A stretch of 9,948 nucleotides of DNA from an uncultured Clostridia bacterium (GCA_945635805.1 CALZCW010000013.1:1-9948), one strand, 5' to 3'; shown: positions 1-6,586, numbered from the stretch's first letter. Notes: generated by a model not told the origin, from the letters alone. Program-made: numbers and translations.

Positions 1-1231
1 GAATGTCGATACCGCCCGTGCGGACGATAGAGGTGATCAGGGACGCCCGGGCCTTGCCCATGGCCTGGAACTGGATGATCATTGGGTAGGATATGGCCAT
101 CAGAGGCATACCAACCACCATTCTGCGCAGGAATTGGGCAGCGTAGTCCACCGTCACCGGGTCGTCAATGAAGAAGCCGGCCAGAGTCGGCGCTAAGAAT
201 TCGTACAAAACCAGACAGATCGTGGAAAAAGACACCGCCAGCAGGCAGCCAAAGCGGAAGGCTTTTCTTCTGCGCTCCTGGTTGCCGGCGGAATGGTTGT
301 AGGCCAGCAGCGGCAGCAGCCCGTTGGCAGTGCCGATGGAGAAAAACAGGGGAAGCTGATCCAGCTTTTTGTCGATGCCGAAAGCCGCCACGGCCTCGGT
401 TCCGTAGTTGGCGACGAAGCGAGTCTGGGCCGCGGTGCCTACCACCGTCAGCGCAAATTGGAGCGCCGAGGGCAGACCGATGGACAGGATGGTTCCGATG
501 TGCTTTCCTGTATAGCGCAGCAGGCCGGGCTGTATGCTGACGACCGAAGTCCCGCGCTTCACATAGAGGTAGCAAAGGAAAAAGACTGTGCCGACGGCGT
601 TGGAGATGGCTGTCGCCACACCTGCACCCATGGCGCCGAGTCCCAGCATGGACGGAAGAACGAAAACCGGGTCCAGAAGAATATTGATCACGCCGCCCAG
701 CGACACACCCAGCGACGCAGCCGCCGCATTCCCCTGGGCGCGGACCAGATTGGCCAGGAGCATATTGAGGATGGAGAAAGGTCCGCCGATGATGATGACC
801 CAGCGGGCGTAGCTCATGGCGATGCCGATGGTATCCTCCTTTGCGCCGAACAGGTGCAAAATCGGCTCAGCCAGAAGCCAAAACACCACGGAAAACAGGA
901 GCGCCGCGCAGGTACCGCCCCAGAAGGATATGGACGAGATCTGCCGCGCGCCGTCTGTATTCTTTTTTCCCAACGCACGGGCAAGGGCGCTGGAGCCGCC
1001 TACGCCGAACAGGTTTGAAATTGCCGTCAGCATAAGCAGACAGGGCGCGACAATGGTGATCGCGGCTGTCTGTGCCGGTTCGTTCAAGAGTCCTACAAAA
1101 TAGGTATCCGCCAGATTGTAGATCAGCATGATCATCTGACTTGCAATGGTGGGGATGACCTGCATACAGACCGCACGGCGCACCGGCATACGTTCAAAAA
1201 TTTCCGTGCGGCGATCCACTGCTTTTGCCAT
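1..1231 (-). CDS. MATE family efflux transporter, C-terminus cut by window edge
   Basis: An open frame on the minus strand begins at ATG 1231 (MAKAVDRRTEIFERMPV) and runs without a stop off the left edge, giving about 410 residues; complete family members usually have about 450, so roughly the last 40 are missing. It is rich in membrane segments and carries typical MATE motifs: NLADTYFVGLL near residues 40-50, FGVGGSSALARALG, RAQGNAAAASLGVSLGG followed by NILLDPVFV, and GLGAMGAGVATAISNAVG. MATE proteins export cationic drugs or metabolites in exchange for Na+ or H+ across the cytoplasmic membrane; the substrate cannot be read from sequence. A purine-rich AAGGCG lies just before the ATG. The gene follows the terminator of the upstream permease, so it is probably transcribed separately. 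The family call is secure. Confidence 0.93.
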   Translation of the reverse strand, partial: MAKAVDRRTEIFERMPVRRAVCMQVIPTIASQMIMLIYNLADTYFVGLLNEPAQTAAITIVAPCLLMLTAISNLFGVGGSSALARALGKKNTDGARQISSISFWGGTCAALLFSVVFWLLAEPILHLFGAKEDTIGIAMSYARWVIIIGGPFSILNMLLANLVRAQGNAAAASLGVSLGGVINILLDPVFVLPSMLGLGAMGAGVATAISNAVGTVFFLCYLYVKRGTSVVSIQPGLLRYTGKHIGTILSIGLPSALQFALTVVGTAAQTRFVANYGTEAVAAFGIDKKLDQLPLFFSIGTANGLLPLLAYNHSAGNQERRRKAFRFGCLLAVSFSTICLVLYEFLAPTLAGFFIDDPVTVDYAAQFLRRMVVGMPLMAISYPMIIQFQAMGKARASLITSIVRTGGIDI

Positions 1232-1257
1232 ACTTCGCCTTCATTTCTGTTTCTTTG

Positions 1258-1283
1258 ATTCACGATCCCGTAAAGCCGTGAAT
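1258..1283. repeat. Inverted repeat in the MATE gene 5' region
   Basis: Perfect 7-bp arms ATTCACG (1258-1264) and CGTGAAT (1277-1283) are separated by 12 bp; the stem can be extended by a G-U and an A-U pair. On the minus strand it lies between a possible -10 box (TATACT, 1299-1304, without a convincing -35) and the MATE start at 1231. It could be a repressor operator or a 5' UTR hairpin. The sequence does not say which. Confidence 0.4.
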
Positions 1284-1316
1284 TATCTATTCAGGAACAG
1301 TATAACATATCCGCGC

Positions 1317-1349
1317 AAAAAAAGCGAGGCCGGATTTTTCCGACCTCGC
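1317..1349 (-). terminator. Intrinsic terminator of the ArsB/NhaD-like permease gene
   Basis: On the minus strand the stem GCGAGGTCGGA / TCCGGCCTCGC (11 bp, one G-U pair, AAAA loop) is followed directly by seven T residues. It starts 15 bp after the permease stop codon and separates that gene from the MATE gene downstream. Confidence 0.9.
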
Positions 1350-1363
1350 CGTAAAAACTTTTA

Positions 1364-2656
1364 TTATGCCCAGACAAACCAGATATACAGGTACCCAACC
1401 AGCACCGCCACCAGGGTAAAAGGCAGACCGATGCGGAAGAAATCGCGGTTTTTCACCTCATAGCCGTTCTTGCGCAGAATACCGATGGCCGCAATGTTGG
1501 CCGAAGCGCCGATGGGGGTGATATTGCCGCCCAGAGTTGCGCCGGTGAGCAGGCCAAAGAACAGCACATAAGGCTCGCAGCCCATGGAGGCAGCCATGCT
1601 TGCCACCACCGGCAGCATCGTAGCCACATAGGGAATGTTGTCGATGAAGGCCGACATCAGCACCGAGACCCAGACGATGATGGTATAGACCGCAAAAAGG
1701 TTGCCGCCGCCCAGCTTGACGATGAGCTTGGCCAGTTCATCCAGAATGCCGGCACGCTCGACACCGCTGATAATGATAAAGAGGGAGCCCAGCAGCAGGA
1801 GGGTCGAATAGTCGATCTCCTTCAGTGAAGCTACGACGTTTTTCAAGCTCTTGCTGCGGATCAGCGAATAAACGGCCGTCAACGCAAAAATAGAGAGGCA
1901 GATGATACCGTTAATCGTCTCCGGCATATTGGGCAGGAAGGATGCCACGATAAGAAGAACGATATTCAGCAGCAGCAGGTAGGACGGCACATAGTCCTCC
2001 ACCTTTGCGGAAACGGTGATCTGCACCTTTTGCCGCTGCTTACGGAAGAGGAAAATGATGACCGGCACCGTCGCCAGAGCGCCCAGCTCCACCGCCCAGA
2101 AAATGCTGGCTTTCCCCTGGAAAACGAAGAAATCCAGGAAGTTCATATCCGCATAGCCGCCAAGCATGATGGAGGTCGTATCGCCCACCAACGTTGCCGC
2201 GCCCTGCAGATTGGAGGAGACGGAAATGCAGATAAGCATCGCCACCGGCGAGATCTTCAATTGCTTTGCCACCGCCAGACCGATGGGCGCGATCATAAGC
2301 ACCGTGGCCACATTGTCCATAAAGGCGGAGATGAAACCTGAGAACAGGGAGATGAAGACTACCGCCCACATGGTGTTGGGGGCAATGCGCAGGAGCTTTT
2401 CCGCCATGACATCGGGCATCTTGGAGGCGATGAAGAAATACACCGTTCCCATGGTGCCAAAGAGCATCATCAGCACGTTCCAGTTGATGGCGGAAGCGGC
2501 GTCGCCCAGGGAAGCGAATACGCCGCTGCCGGAGGTGACGCAGCCCCAAACCAGGAAGAACACTGCAGAGGCAGCCGCGACCCAGTGGCGGACTTTGGGC
2601 AGGGAGATCATGAGAACATAGGTTGCGCAGAAAGCAAGCAAGGGAACAAAGAACAT
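1364..2656 (-). CDS. ArsB/NhaD-type permease (ion transporter superfamily, SLC13-like)
   Basis: The 430-residue integral membrane protein has about 10-12 hydrophobic segments. The two halves carry matching signatures: SAFMDNVATVLMIAP (about 110-124) pairs with SAFIDNIPYVATMLPV (335-350), and QGAATLVGDTTSIML (151-165) pairs with GATLGGNITPIGASANI (372-388). The SAFxDN motif and the Gly-Asn/Asp-Thr hairpin motifs are typical of NhaD Na+/H+ antiporters, ArsB arsenite permeases and related carriers. The exact ion is not determined. The start at 2656 is chosen because AGAGGAGAAG lies just upstream; the in-frame ATG at 2689 has no ribosome binding site and falls in the T-tract of a leader terminator. 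Expression appears to be governed by the structured leader at 2688-2811, so the substrate may be the ion that leader senses. Confidence 0.88.
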   Translation of the reverse strand: MFFVPLLAFCATYVLMISLPKVRHWVAAASAVFFLVWGCVTSGSGVFASLGDAASAINWNVLMMLFGTMGTVYFFIASKMPDVMAEKLLRIAPNTMWAVVFISLFSGFISAFMDNVATVLMIAPIGLAVAKQLKISPVAMLICISVSSNLQGAATLVGDTTSIMLGGYADMNFLDFFVFQGKASIFWAVELGALATVPVIIFLFRKQRQKVQITVSAKVEDYVPSYLLLLNIVLLIVASFLPNMPETINGIICLSIFALTAVYSLIRSKSLKNVVASLKEIDYSTLLLLGSLFIIISGVERAGILDELAKLIVKLGGGNLFAVYTIIVWVSVLMSAFIDNIPYVATMLPVVASMAASMGCEPYVLFFGLLTGATLGGNITPIGASANIAAIGILRKNGYEVKNRDFFRIGLPFTLVAVLVGYLYIWFVWA

Positions 2657-2687
2657 GGGACTTCTCCTCTCAAAAATTCTTCCGTGC

Positions 2688-2729
2688 AAAAAAAGACAGA
2701 CCTTTGCACAGAGATGTGCTAAAAGTCTG
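2688..2729 (-). terminator. Leader terminator (riboswitch expression platform)
   Basis: The minus-strand hairpin has CAGAC plus UUUU and GCACA in the 5' arm, paired with UGUGC, AAAGG and UCUG in the 3' arm, with one bulged A and a UCUC loop. It is followed by UCUUUUUUU. It lies upstream of the permease ribosome binding site, so it works as a conditional terminator and not as a gene end. Confidence 0.85.
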
Positions 2730-2811
2730 GTTCCTGAAAGAAGCGATCAGGCGCATACCCACCGGGAAGCCCGGGCGATGTTGAGCATACGTTACAACTA
2801 CTCCCTTTTAG
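2688..2811 (-). promoter_or_regulatory. Candidate ion-sensing riboswitch (yybP-ykoY-like, Mn2+) with transcription terminator
   Basis: Starting essentially at the predicted transcription start, the minus-strand leader begins CUAAAAGGGAGUAG, close to the conserved AAAGGGGAGUAG of yybP-ykoY manganese riboswitches as remembered. It continues with CUCAACAUCG, a CCGGG-CUU-CCCGG hairpin, UAUGCGCC and a CCUGA/UCAGG hairpin. The closing stem P1 is CUAAAAG (2811-2805) with CUUUUAG (2725-2719). That 3' strand is also part of the 5' arm of a strong terminator (2729-2697, stem CAGACUUUU-GCACA / UGUGC-AAAGGUCUG, then UCUUUUUUU), so aptamer and terminator exclude each other. The logic is ligand-ON: a stabilised P1 prevents termination and lets the permease be transcribed. 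The expression platform is clear; the class is from memory of the consensus, and a Na+ (DUF1646) or other metal class remains possible. Confidence 0.65.
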
Positions 2812-2818
2812 TTTTTTT

Positions 2819-2847
2819 ATTATATGCGATGGCCCGAAATTTGTCAA
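2819..2847 (-). promoter_or_regulatory. Sigma-A promoter of the permease and its riboswitch
   Basis: On the minus strand TTGACA (2847-2842) and TATAAT (2824-2819) are both perfect consensus boxes with a 17-bp spacer. Transcription would start near 2812, the first base of the riboswitch P1 stem. Such a strong promoter fits a gene controlled by termination downstream. Confidence 0.93.
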
Positions 2848-2877
2848 GTCTTTCCTTTTGGAATCTCGGGCCATCGC
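2826..2877. repeat. 12-bp perfect inverted repeat spanning the permease promoter
   Basis: The arms are GCGATGGCCCGA (2826-2837) and TCGGGCCATCGC (2866-2877), separated by 28 bp. One arm lies in the spacer between the -35 and -10 boxes and the -35 hexamer lies in the loop. A smaller TTCC/GGAA inverted repeat sits inside the loop. No U-tract follows on either strand, so it is not a classical intrinsic terminator. It may be an operator or a transcript-end hairpin of the aldo/keto reductase operon. Confidence 0.75.
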
Positions 2878-2943
2878 GGTTTCAAGATTGATTTAGGGCG
2901 TGTCGGCTATCCGGCTGAACGGGCGTACCCCACACAACCATTT

Positions 2944-4125
2944 TTATTTCTGTTTCTGCCGTGCAGCGGCAGCTTCCCGTTCCTTGCAGACCTGTGTCCA
3001 ATTGGGCAGAGTCTTCATCATCTCGGAAAACTCCCGCATCACACCGGGAACGTCGATGTGCTGGGGGCAGATCTCCGCGCAGGCGCCGCAGCCCACACAG
3101 GCCGTCGGCAGCTTTTCCTTCGGCATACTGTCCAGACGCATACTGACGGTAAAAGCGGAAGCAAATTTCGCGTCGTTATAGGAGGCCAGCAGCATGGGAA
3201 TGTCCAGCCCCATGGGGCAGCCGTCGCAGCAGTAGCGGCAGGCGGTGCAGGGCACACCGCCCTTGAGTACGCCGGCGATCTCTTCCAGCGTGGCGCGTTC
3301 CTCGGCGGTCAGCGGCTTTTCCTCAGAGAAGGTTTTCACGTTATCCTTCATCTGTTCCATATCGGACATACCGCTGAGGATCACATGGACGTTGGGGACC
3401 TCCAGCAGCCAGCGGAAGCACCAGGCGGCACTGCTCTCCTCCGGGCGCAGAGCGCGGAGCTTCTCCTCCTGGAGCTCCGGCAGCTTTGCCAGCTTACCGC
3501 CCCGCACCGGTTCCATGACCCAAATGGGAATGTTGTGCTTGGTCAGCAGCTCACACTTGGCCTTGGCATCCTGCAAAGTCCAGTCCAGATAGTTGAGCTG
3601 GATCTGGCAGAATTCCATATGCTCTCCGTAGGTATCCAGGAATTGCTCCAGATTCTCCGGCGCGCCGTGGCTGGAGAAGCCCAGATGCTTGATCCTCCCC
3701 TGCCGCTTTTGTTCGATGAAATAGTCGATAATGCCCCAACGGGGATCGGTATAGGTGGCATAGGAGTTCTCACAGACGTTATGCAGCAGGTAGAAGTCAA
3801 AATACTCCACACCGCATTTTTCCAATTGCTCGTTAAATACGGCCGCCGGGTCGTAGTGGTCGCTGATCTGATGACCGGGATATTTGGTGGCGAGGTAATA
3901 GCTGTCCCTGGGGAATTTGTTCAGGATCTTGCCGATGACCACCTCGGACATACCACCGTGATAGGGGTAGGCGGTGTCAAAATAATTGACGCCGTGGTCC
4001 AGGGCGTAGCGCACCATTTCCTCCGTCCGTGCCTCGTCGATGCTGCCGTCGGCCTTGGTGGGCAGGCGCATGGTGCCGAAGCCGAGACGGGAGAGCTTCT
4101 TTCCCTGAAAATCACAATAGATCAT
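2944..4125 (-). CDS. Aldo/keto reductase with C-terminal 2x[4Fe-4S] ferredoxin domain
   Basis: The 393-residue protein has two parts. Residues 1-280 form an aldo/keto reductase barrel: LGFGTMRLP at the start, and the tetrad visible as D50, Y55, K81 and H115 (NYFDTAYPYH, ATKYP, FYLLHN). Residues 290-360 hold two cluster-binding motifs: C293-x2-C296-x2-C299-x3-C303-P and C343-x2-C346-x2-C349-x3-C353-P. This architecture is widespread in anaerobic Firmicutes and is assumed to link NAD(P)H-type carbonyl chemistry to ferredoxin-like electron transfer; the substrate is unknown. It is the last gene of the operon. Its ATG overlaps the yhaM stop in ATGA (4122-4125), with GGAGGAG upstream, indicating translational coupling. 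No clear intrinsic terminator follows the stop. Confidence 0.93.
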   Translation of the reverse strand: MIYCDFQGKKLSRLGFGTMRLPTKADGSIDEARTEEMVRYALDHGVNYFDTAYPYHGGMSEVVIGKILNKFPRDSYYLATKYPGHQISDHYDPAAVFNEQLEKCGVEYFDFYLLHNVCENSYATYTDPRWGIIDYFIEQKRQGRIKHLGFSSHGAPENLEQFLDTYGEHMEFCQIQLNYLDWTLQDAKAKCELLTKHNIPIWVMEPVRGGKLAKLPELQEEKLRALRPEESSAAWCFRWLLEVPNVHVILSGMSDMEQMKDNVKTFSEEKPLTAEERATLEEIAGVLKGGVPCTACRYCCDGCPMGLDIPMLLASYNDAKFASAFTVSMRLDSMPKEKLPTACVGCGACAEICPQHIDVPGVMREFSEMMKTLPNWTQVCKEREAAAARQKQK

Positions 4126-5084
4126 GTTTCTTTCTCTCCTCCGTGATGATAAATTACCTTGTCCAGGGCAAAAATCCGGCCGCTGAATTTTCCCGCCGGG
4201 ACCGACTGGAAGGTCTCGCGGTATATCTCCATCCGGCTGTCCATCAGGTCAATGAGGGACAGCAGCTCGCTTTCGGCACAGATGGGCCGCACCGCTGCGC
4301 CAAATTCCGGCTCTCCGTGATGGGACAGGAGCATATGCTGCAGCAGCGCGGTTTTTTCCTCCGGCAGACCCAGCGTCCTGCCGATCTCGCCGACCTCCTG
4401 CGCACCCATGGTCAGATGGCCCAGGAGTTTTCCCCTCACGCTGTAGTCCGTCACCAGCCCCACCTCGGAGAAGGTGAATTCCTCGATCTTTGCGAAGTCG
4501 TGCAGCAGGGTCCCGGCCAGCAGCAGGTCCCGGTCCACCGTGTCGGCGTAGAGCGACGCCAGAAAATCGGCGGTCTTGAGCATATTGCCCGTGTGCATGA
4601 GCAGGCCGCTCAAAAAGCTGTGATGGAAGCTCTTGGCGGCAGGGATCTCGCAGAAGCGTTCCTTGTGGCGCTTGAGCATCTCACGGCAGACGGCCTGATA
4701 ATCCGCGTCTTTCAGACTCTCCACCGTCGCCTCGATCTCCCGGTAGGCGGCATCCCTGTCGATGGGTGCCACGGGTACCAGGAGAGAAAGGTCGTAGTGA
4801 TCCTGTTCCTGAGCAAGGCGGATCCGGTCAACCGCCATCTGGGCCGTGCCCCGGTATTCTCCGACGGTGCCGCGGACCTTGACCACCTTTCCCTCCTCCG
4901 CTGCAGAGATCGGGCCGCCGTAGTCCCAGACCTTGGCGTCCATGGCGCCGGAAACGTCGGAGATGACGGCGTTGAGATAGGGCCGTCCGTTGGAGGCGAT
5001 TTTGGAAACGGCGGTCTTCAAAATGTAAAAACCCTCCACCGTGTCGCCAACAGACATTTCATTGATTCTTTTATCGTATTCCAT
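4122..5084 (-). CDS. yhaM: 3'-5' exoribonuclease YhaM family protein (OB fold + HD domain)
   Basis: The 320 residues match the roughly 314-residue Bacillus YhaM. An N-terminal OB-type nucleic acid binding domain (about 1-95; VGDTVEGFYILK, SNGRPYLNAVISDVSGAMDAKVWD, VVKVRGTVGEYRG) precedes an HD metal-dependent phosphohydrolase domain (about 150-300). Metal ligands are visible as H164 (LLMHTGN), H195-D196 (LLHDFAKIEEF), H223 (LGHL), H255/H256 (SHHGEPEFGAAVRP) and D279/D282 (IDLMD). Family members degrade RNA and single-stranded DNA from the 3' end in the cytoplasm. The start at 5084 is supported by AGGAGG five bases upstream. It lies 15 bp after the Thr/Glu-rich protein gene and overlaps the aldo/keto reductase gene by 4 bp. 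Confidence 0.93.
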   Translation of the reverse strand: MEYDKRINEMSVGDTVEGFYILKTAVSKIASNGRPYLNAVISDVSGAMDAKVWDYGGPISAAEEGKVVKVRGTVGEYRGTAQMAVDRIRLAQEQDHYDLSLLVPVAPIDRDAAYREIEATVESLKDADYQAVCREMLKRHKERFCEIPAAKSFHHSFLSGLLMHTGNMLKTADFLASLYADTVDRDLLLAGTLLHDFAKIEEFTFSEVGLVTDYSVRGKLLGHLTMGAQEVGEIGRTLGLPEEKTALLQHMLLSHHGEPEFGAAVRPICAESELLSLIDLMDSRMEIYRETFQSVPAGKFSGRIFALDKVIYHHGGEKET

Positions 5085-5099
5085 TGTATCCTCCTGCCC

Positions 5100-5771
5100 T
5101 CAGCGCCGGACTTCACCGGAAGCGGTGATCTGGTCCATGGGTGTGTCTTTATAGCTGCCGAAGAAGTCCCAGGATACTTCTGCGTGGGCCGTTTCAGAGA
5201 GCATCTCCATGGTACAGCTTCCCAGCAGGAAGGTCTTTTTCGGACCGCTTGCGTAGGTGATCTCTCCGCTGTCCAGCTTCTTCGTCCGGCCGTCCATGGT
5301 GATGACAAGGCCATTGATCCGGGAGCCGACATAGATGCTGTAGCTCTCAATGGAAATGTCAAACCGCACCATATCCGTGCCGTTTTCGTCAGTATAAGTG
5401 GTCCAGTCCACCAGCAGCTCCAGTCCGGTACCCGTATCGGAGGTGAAGTGGCCGCTGTTTCCGGCCTCACCGGCAGGCGGCGTCGTCTCCTGAGTGGTCT
5501 CCTCCGTGGTTTCCTCCGTAAGCTCCGTCATTTCCTCCGTAAGTTCCGTGGGCTCCTCCCGTGTCGTCTCCGTCGCAGGCTCAGTCTCGGTGGGCTTTTG
5601 CGTTGTCACAGGCTCCGATTCTTTCTCATCCACGGACTCCGCCGCCGTAGTAACAGGCAGCGTCTCCCTCTGCTCCGGTTGATCGGCGGTCTTATCGGCA
5701 CAGATGCAGTAAATCAATACGCCAAGCAGTGTCGCCAGCACAACCGACAGCGCAATGATGATCTTTTTCAT
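5100..5771 (-). CDS. Membrane-anchored Thr/Glu-rich protein of unknown function
   Basis: I do not recognise a family. The 223-residue product starts MKKIIIALSVVLATLLGVLI, a single N-terminal membrane segment (about 3-24). The following cysteines do not form a lipobox (LIYC), so an uncleaved anchor is more likely than a lipoprotein. Residues about 35-105 are a low-complexity Thr/Glu/Pro linker with TELTEEM/TELTEET repeats. Residues about 106-223 look like one small beta-rich outer domain (LELLVDWTTYTDENG, MVRFDISIESYSIYVGSRINGLVITMDGRTKKLDSGEITYASGP). The start at 5771 has AGAAGGAG upstream; the longer frame from 5813 has no ribosome binding site. It lies in the DUF1836-yhaM operon, 72 bp after the first gene and 15 bp before yhaM. 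Its extracytoplasmic location makes a direct role with the nuclease unlikely. Confidence 0.8.
   Translation of the reverse strand: MKKIIIALSVVLATLLGVLIYCICADKTADQPEQRETLPVTTAAESVDEKESEPVTTQKPTETEPATETTREEPTELTEEMTELTEETTEETTQETTPPAGEAGNSGHFTSDTGTGLELLVDWTTYTDENGTDMVRFDISIESYSIYVGSRINGLVITMDGRTKKLDSGEITYASGPKKTFLLGSCTMEMLSETAHAEVSWDFFGSYKDTPMDQITASGEVRR
5510..5551. repeat. Two 21-bp tandem repeats in the Thr/Glu-rich linker
   Basis: Copies at 5510-5530 and 5531-5551 differ at three positions (arm core TTTCCTCCGTAAG). They encode the heptads TELTEEM and TELTEET on the minus strand. Shorter CCTCCGT units flank them. The repeat length is a multiple of three, so copy changes would alter linker length without a frameshift. 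Confidence 0.8.
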
Positions 5772-5843
5772 ATTCGCAGTCTCCTTCTCTCTTTCTCCGC
5801 TTGTCCTGCGCATAAAGGGCGGATTTTCCCCTTTCTCGGCGCT

Positions 5844-6440
5844 TTATTTCTCCACGTCCTCCAGCGTCTTCCCCTCCAGGAGAAGCAACTTTTCCGCCAG
5901 AAGGCCGGAAAGTCCGCTGAGAATGGCCGCCGCCTCGATCAGTTCCTCCGTTTCGCTGGTGGACATTTCGTTGTCGTCCGCGTTCTTATGCTGCAAAATG
6001 GGGCCGGCGATCTGGCGGATCTGCTCGATAAAAAAATTGGCGGTGTGCTTGTGGCGCCGCACATAGGCGCTGTAGATCTCCTTGACCTGCTCCTCCTCGA
6101 TGCCCACGGGGATCATCTTCTGCAGCGTGGCGATGCTCAGGCTCCGTTTCAGGGTGCAGATCATGACAAGATAGGCAATATGGACGCGGTAATACCGTTT
6201 TTTCTGCGGCTCCGGCATATATTTGTTGCGCACATAATTGTTGATAGCCGCCGCCGTTATGAGCTGTTCCTCCTTCAGTTCCGGCGGCAAATAGTCCAGG
6301 TACTCCTTCAGAAGCACCAGGACCTGCTCCATGTAGAGGCCGAAATTGGGGATGTCCTCCCAAAGCGGCAGGCTGTATTCCTTCAGATATTTCTCCCAAC
6401 GACGCAGCTTGGCGGCGATCAAAGGGTTATCATAGCTCAC
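5844..6440 (-). CDS. DUF1836 domain protein (putative HTH regulator)
   Basis: The product is about 198 residues from the preferred GTG start. The segment SLPLWEDIPNFGLYMEQVLVLL, then ITAAAINNYVRNKYM, PEPQKKRYYRVHIAYLVMICTLKRSLSI, is characteristic of DUF1836 proteins, whose INNYVK..PxKKxYxxxHIAxL pattern resembles a MerR-like helix-turn-helix. DNA binding is therefore plausible but not shown. The C-terminal third is helical and acidic. The GTG at 6440 is preferred because GGAGAG sits seven bases upstream; the in-frame ATG at 6455 (MERCCVSYD) has no good site and overlaps that same Shine-Dalgarno. It is the first gene of the four-gene minus-strand operon and is divergent from the degV pair. 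Confidence 0.85.
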   Translation of the reverse strand: MSYDNPLIAAKLRRWEKYLKEYSLPLWEDIPNFGLYMEQVLVLLKEYLDYLPPELKEEQLITAAAINNYVRNKYMPEPQKKRYYRVHIAYLVMICTLKRSLSIATLQKMIPVGIEEEQVKEIYSAYVRRHKHTANFFIEQIRQIAGPILQHKNADDNEMSTSETEELIEAAAILSGLSGLLAEKLLLLEGKTLEDVEK

Positions 6441-6458
6441 GCAGCATCTCTCCATTCC

Positions 6459-6486
6459 TATATCTTATATCTTATATCATATATCC
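6459..6486. repeat. Four tandem 7-bp TATATCN repeats
   Basis: Reading the plus strand, TATATCT, TATATCT, TATATCA and TATATCC follow head to tail. On the minus strand they fall between the -10 box and the start codon of the DUF1836 gene, inside the predicted 5' UTR. The unit is not a multiple of the helical repeat and could expand or shrink by slippage. Confidence 0.85.
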
Positions 6487-6514
6487 ATTATATCAGATTT
6501 CGTAAAGTTGGCAA
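6487..6514 (-). promoter_or_regulatory. Sigma-A promoter of the DUF1836-yhaM-reductase operon
   Basis: On the minus strand TTGCCA (6514-6509; 5 of 6 to consensus) and TATAAT (6492-6487; perfect) are 16 bp apart. Transcription would start near 6480. The -35 boxes of this promoter and of the divergent degV promoter are only about 11 bp apart. Confidence 0.85.
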
Positions 6515-6525
6515 GAAGATTTTTA

Positions 6526-6554
6526 TTGACATTGTAGTCTGCGTGTGGTAATCT
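6526..6554 (+). promoter_or_regulatory. Promoter of the degV pair
   Basis: A perfect TTGACA (6526-6531) lies 17 bp before TAATCT (6549-6554), a weak -10 box. The -10 forms the left end of a 25-bp palindrome, so the promoter is probably regulated by a DNA-binding protein. Confidence 0.65.
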
Positions 6555-6573
6555 AATTTCTGAAATTAGATTA
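6549..6573. promoter_or_regulatory. 25-bp perfect palindrome, likely operator of degV
   Basis: The arms TAATCTAATTTC (6549-6560) and GAAATTAGATTA (6562-6573) are exact complements around one central base. The site covers the -10 box and the expected start point of the degV promoter and ends 13 bp before the ATG. Length, symmetry and placement fit a dimeric repressor such as a TetR or MarR family member. In RNA only part of it would be transcribed, so an operator is more likely than a hairpin. Confidence 0.75.
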
Positions 6574-6586
6574 TTTGGAGGAAAGC

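Noticed and set aside
2657..2689. 11-codon N-terminal extension of the permease (MHGRIFERRSP)
   Set aside because: The ATG at 2689 falls in the T-tract of the leader terminator, with no Shine-Dalgarno, whereas 2656 has AGAGGAGAAG.
2878..2943. Possible terminator after the aldo/keto reductase
   Set aside because: Repeated GGGCGT and GGCT elements are direct or imperfect and form no convincing stem with a U-run.
2824..4146. 440-residue open frame on the plus strand
   Set aside because: It is antisense to the aldo/keto reductase, which has intact catalytic and cluster-binding motifs; the plus-strand product shows no recognisable domain.
5772..5843. AAAGGG/CCCTTT hairpin between the DUF1836 and Thr/Glu-rich protein genes
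   Set aside because: Only six base pairs and no U-tract; it is not supported as a terminator, and the genes look co-transcribed.
4029..6551. 840-residue open frame on the plus strand
   Set aside because: It lies antisense to four well-supported minus-strand genes, has no ribosome binding site, and its composition (Arg/Leu/His/Gly-rich, no known motifs) is that of a shadow of GC-biased codons.
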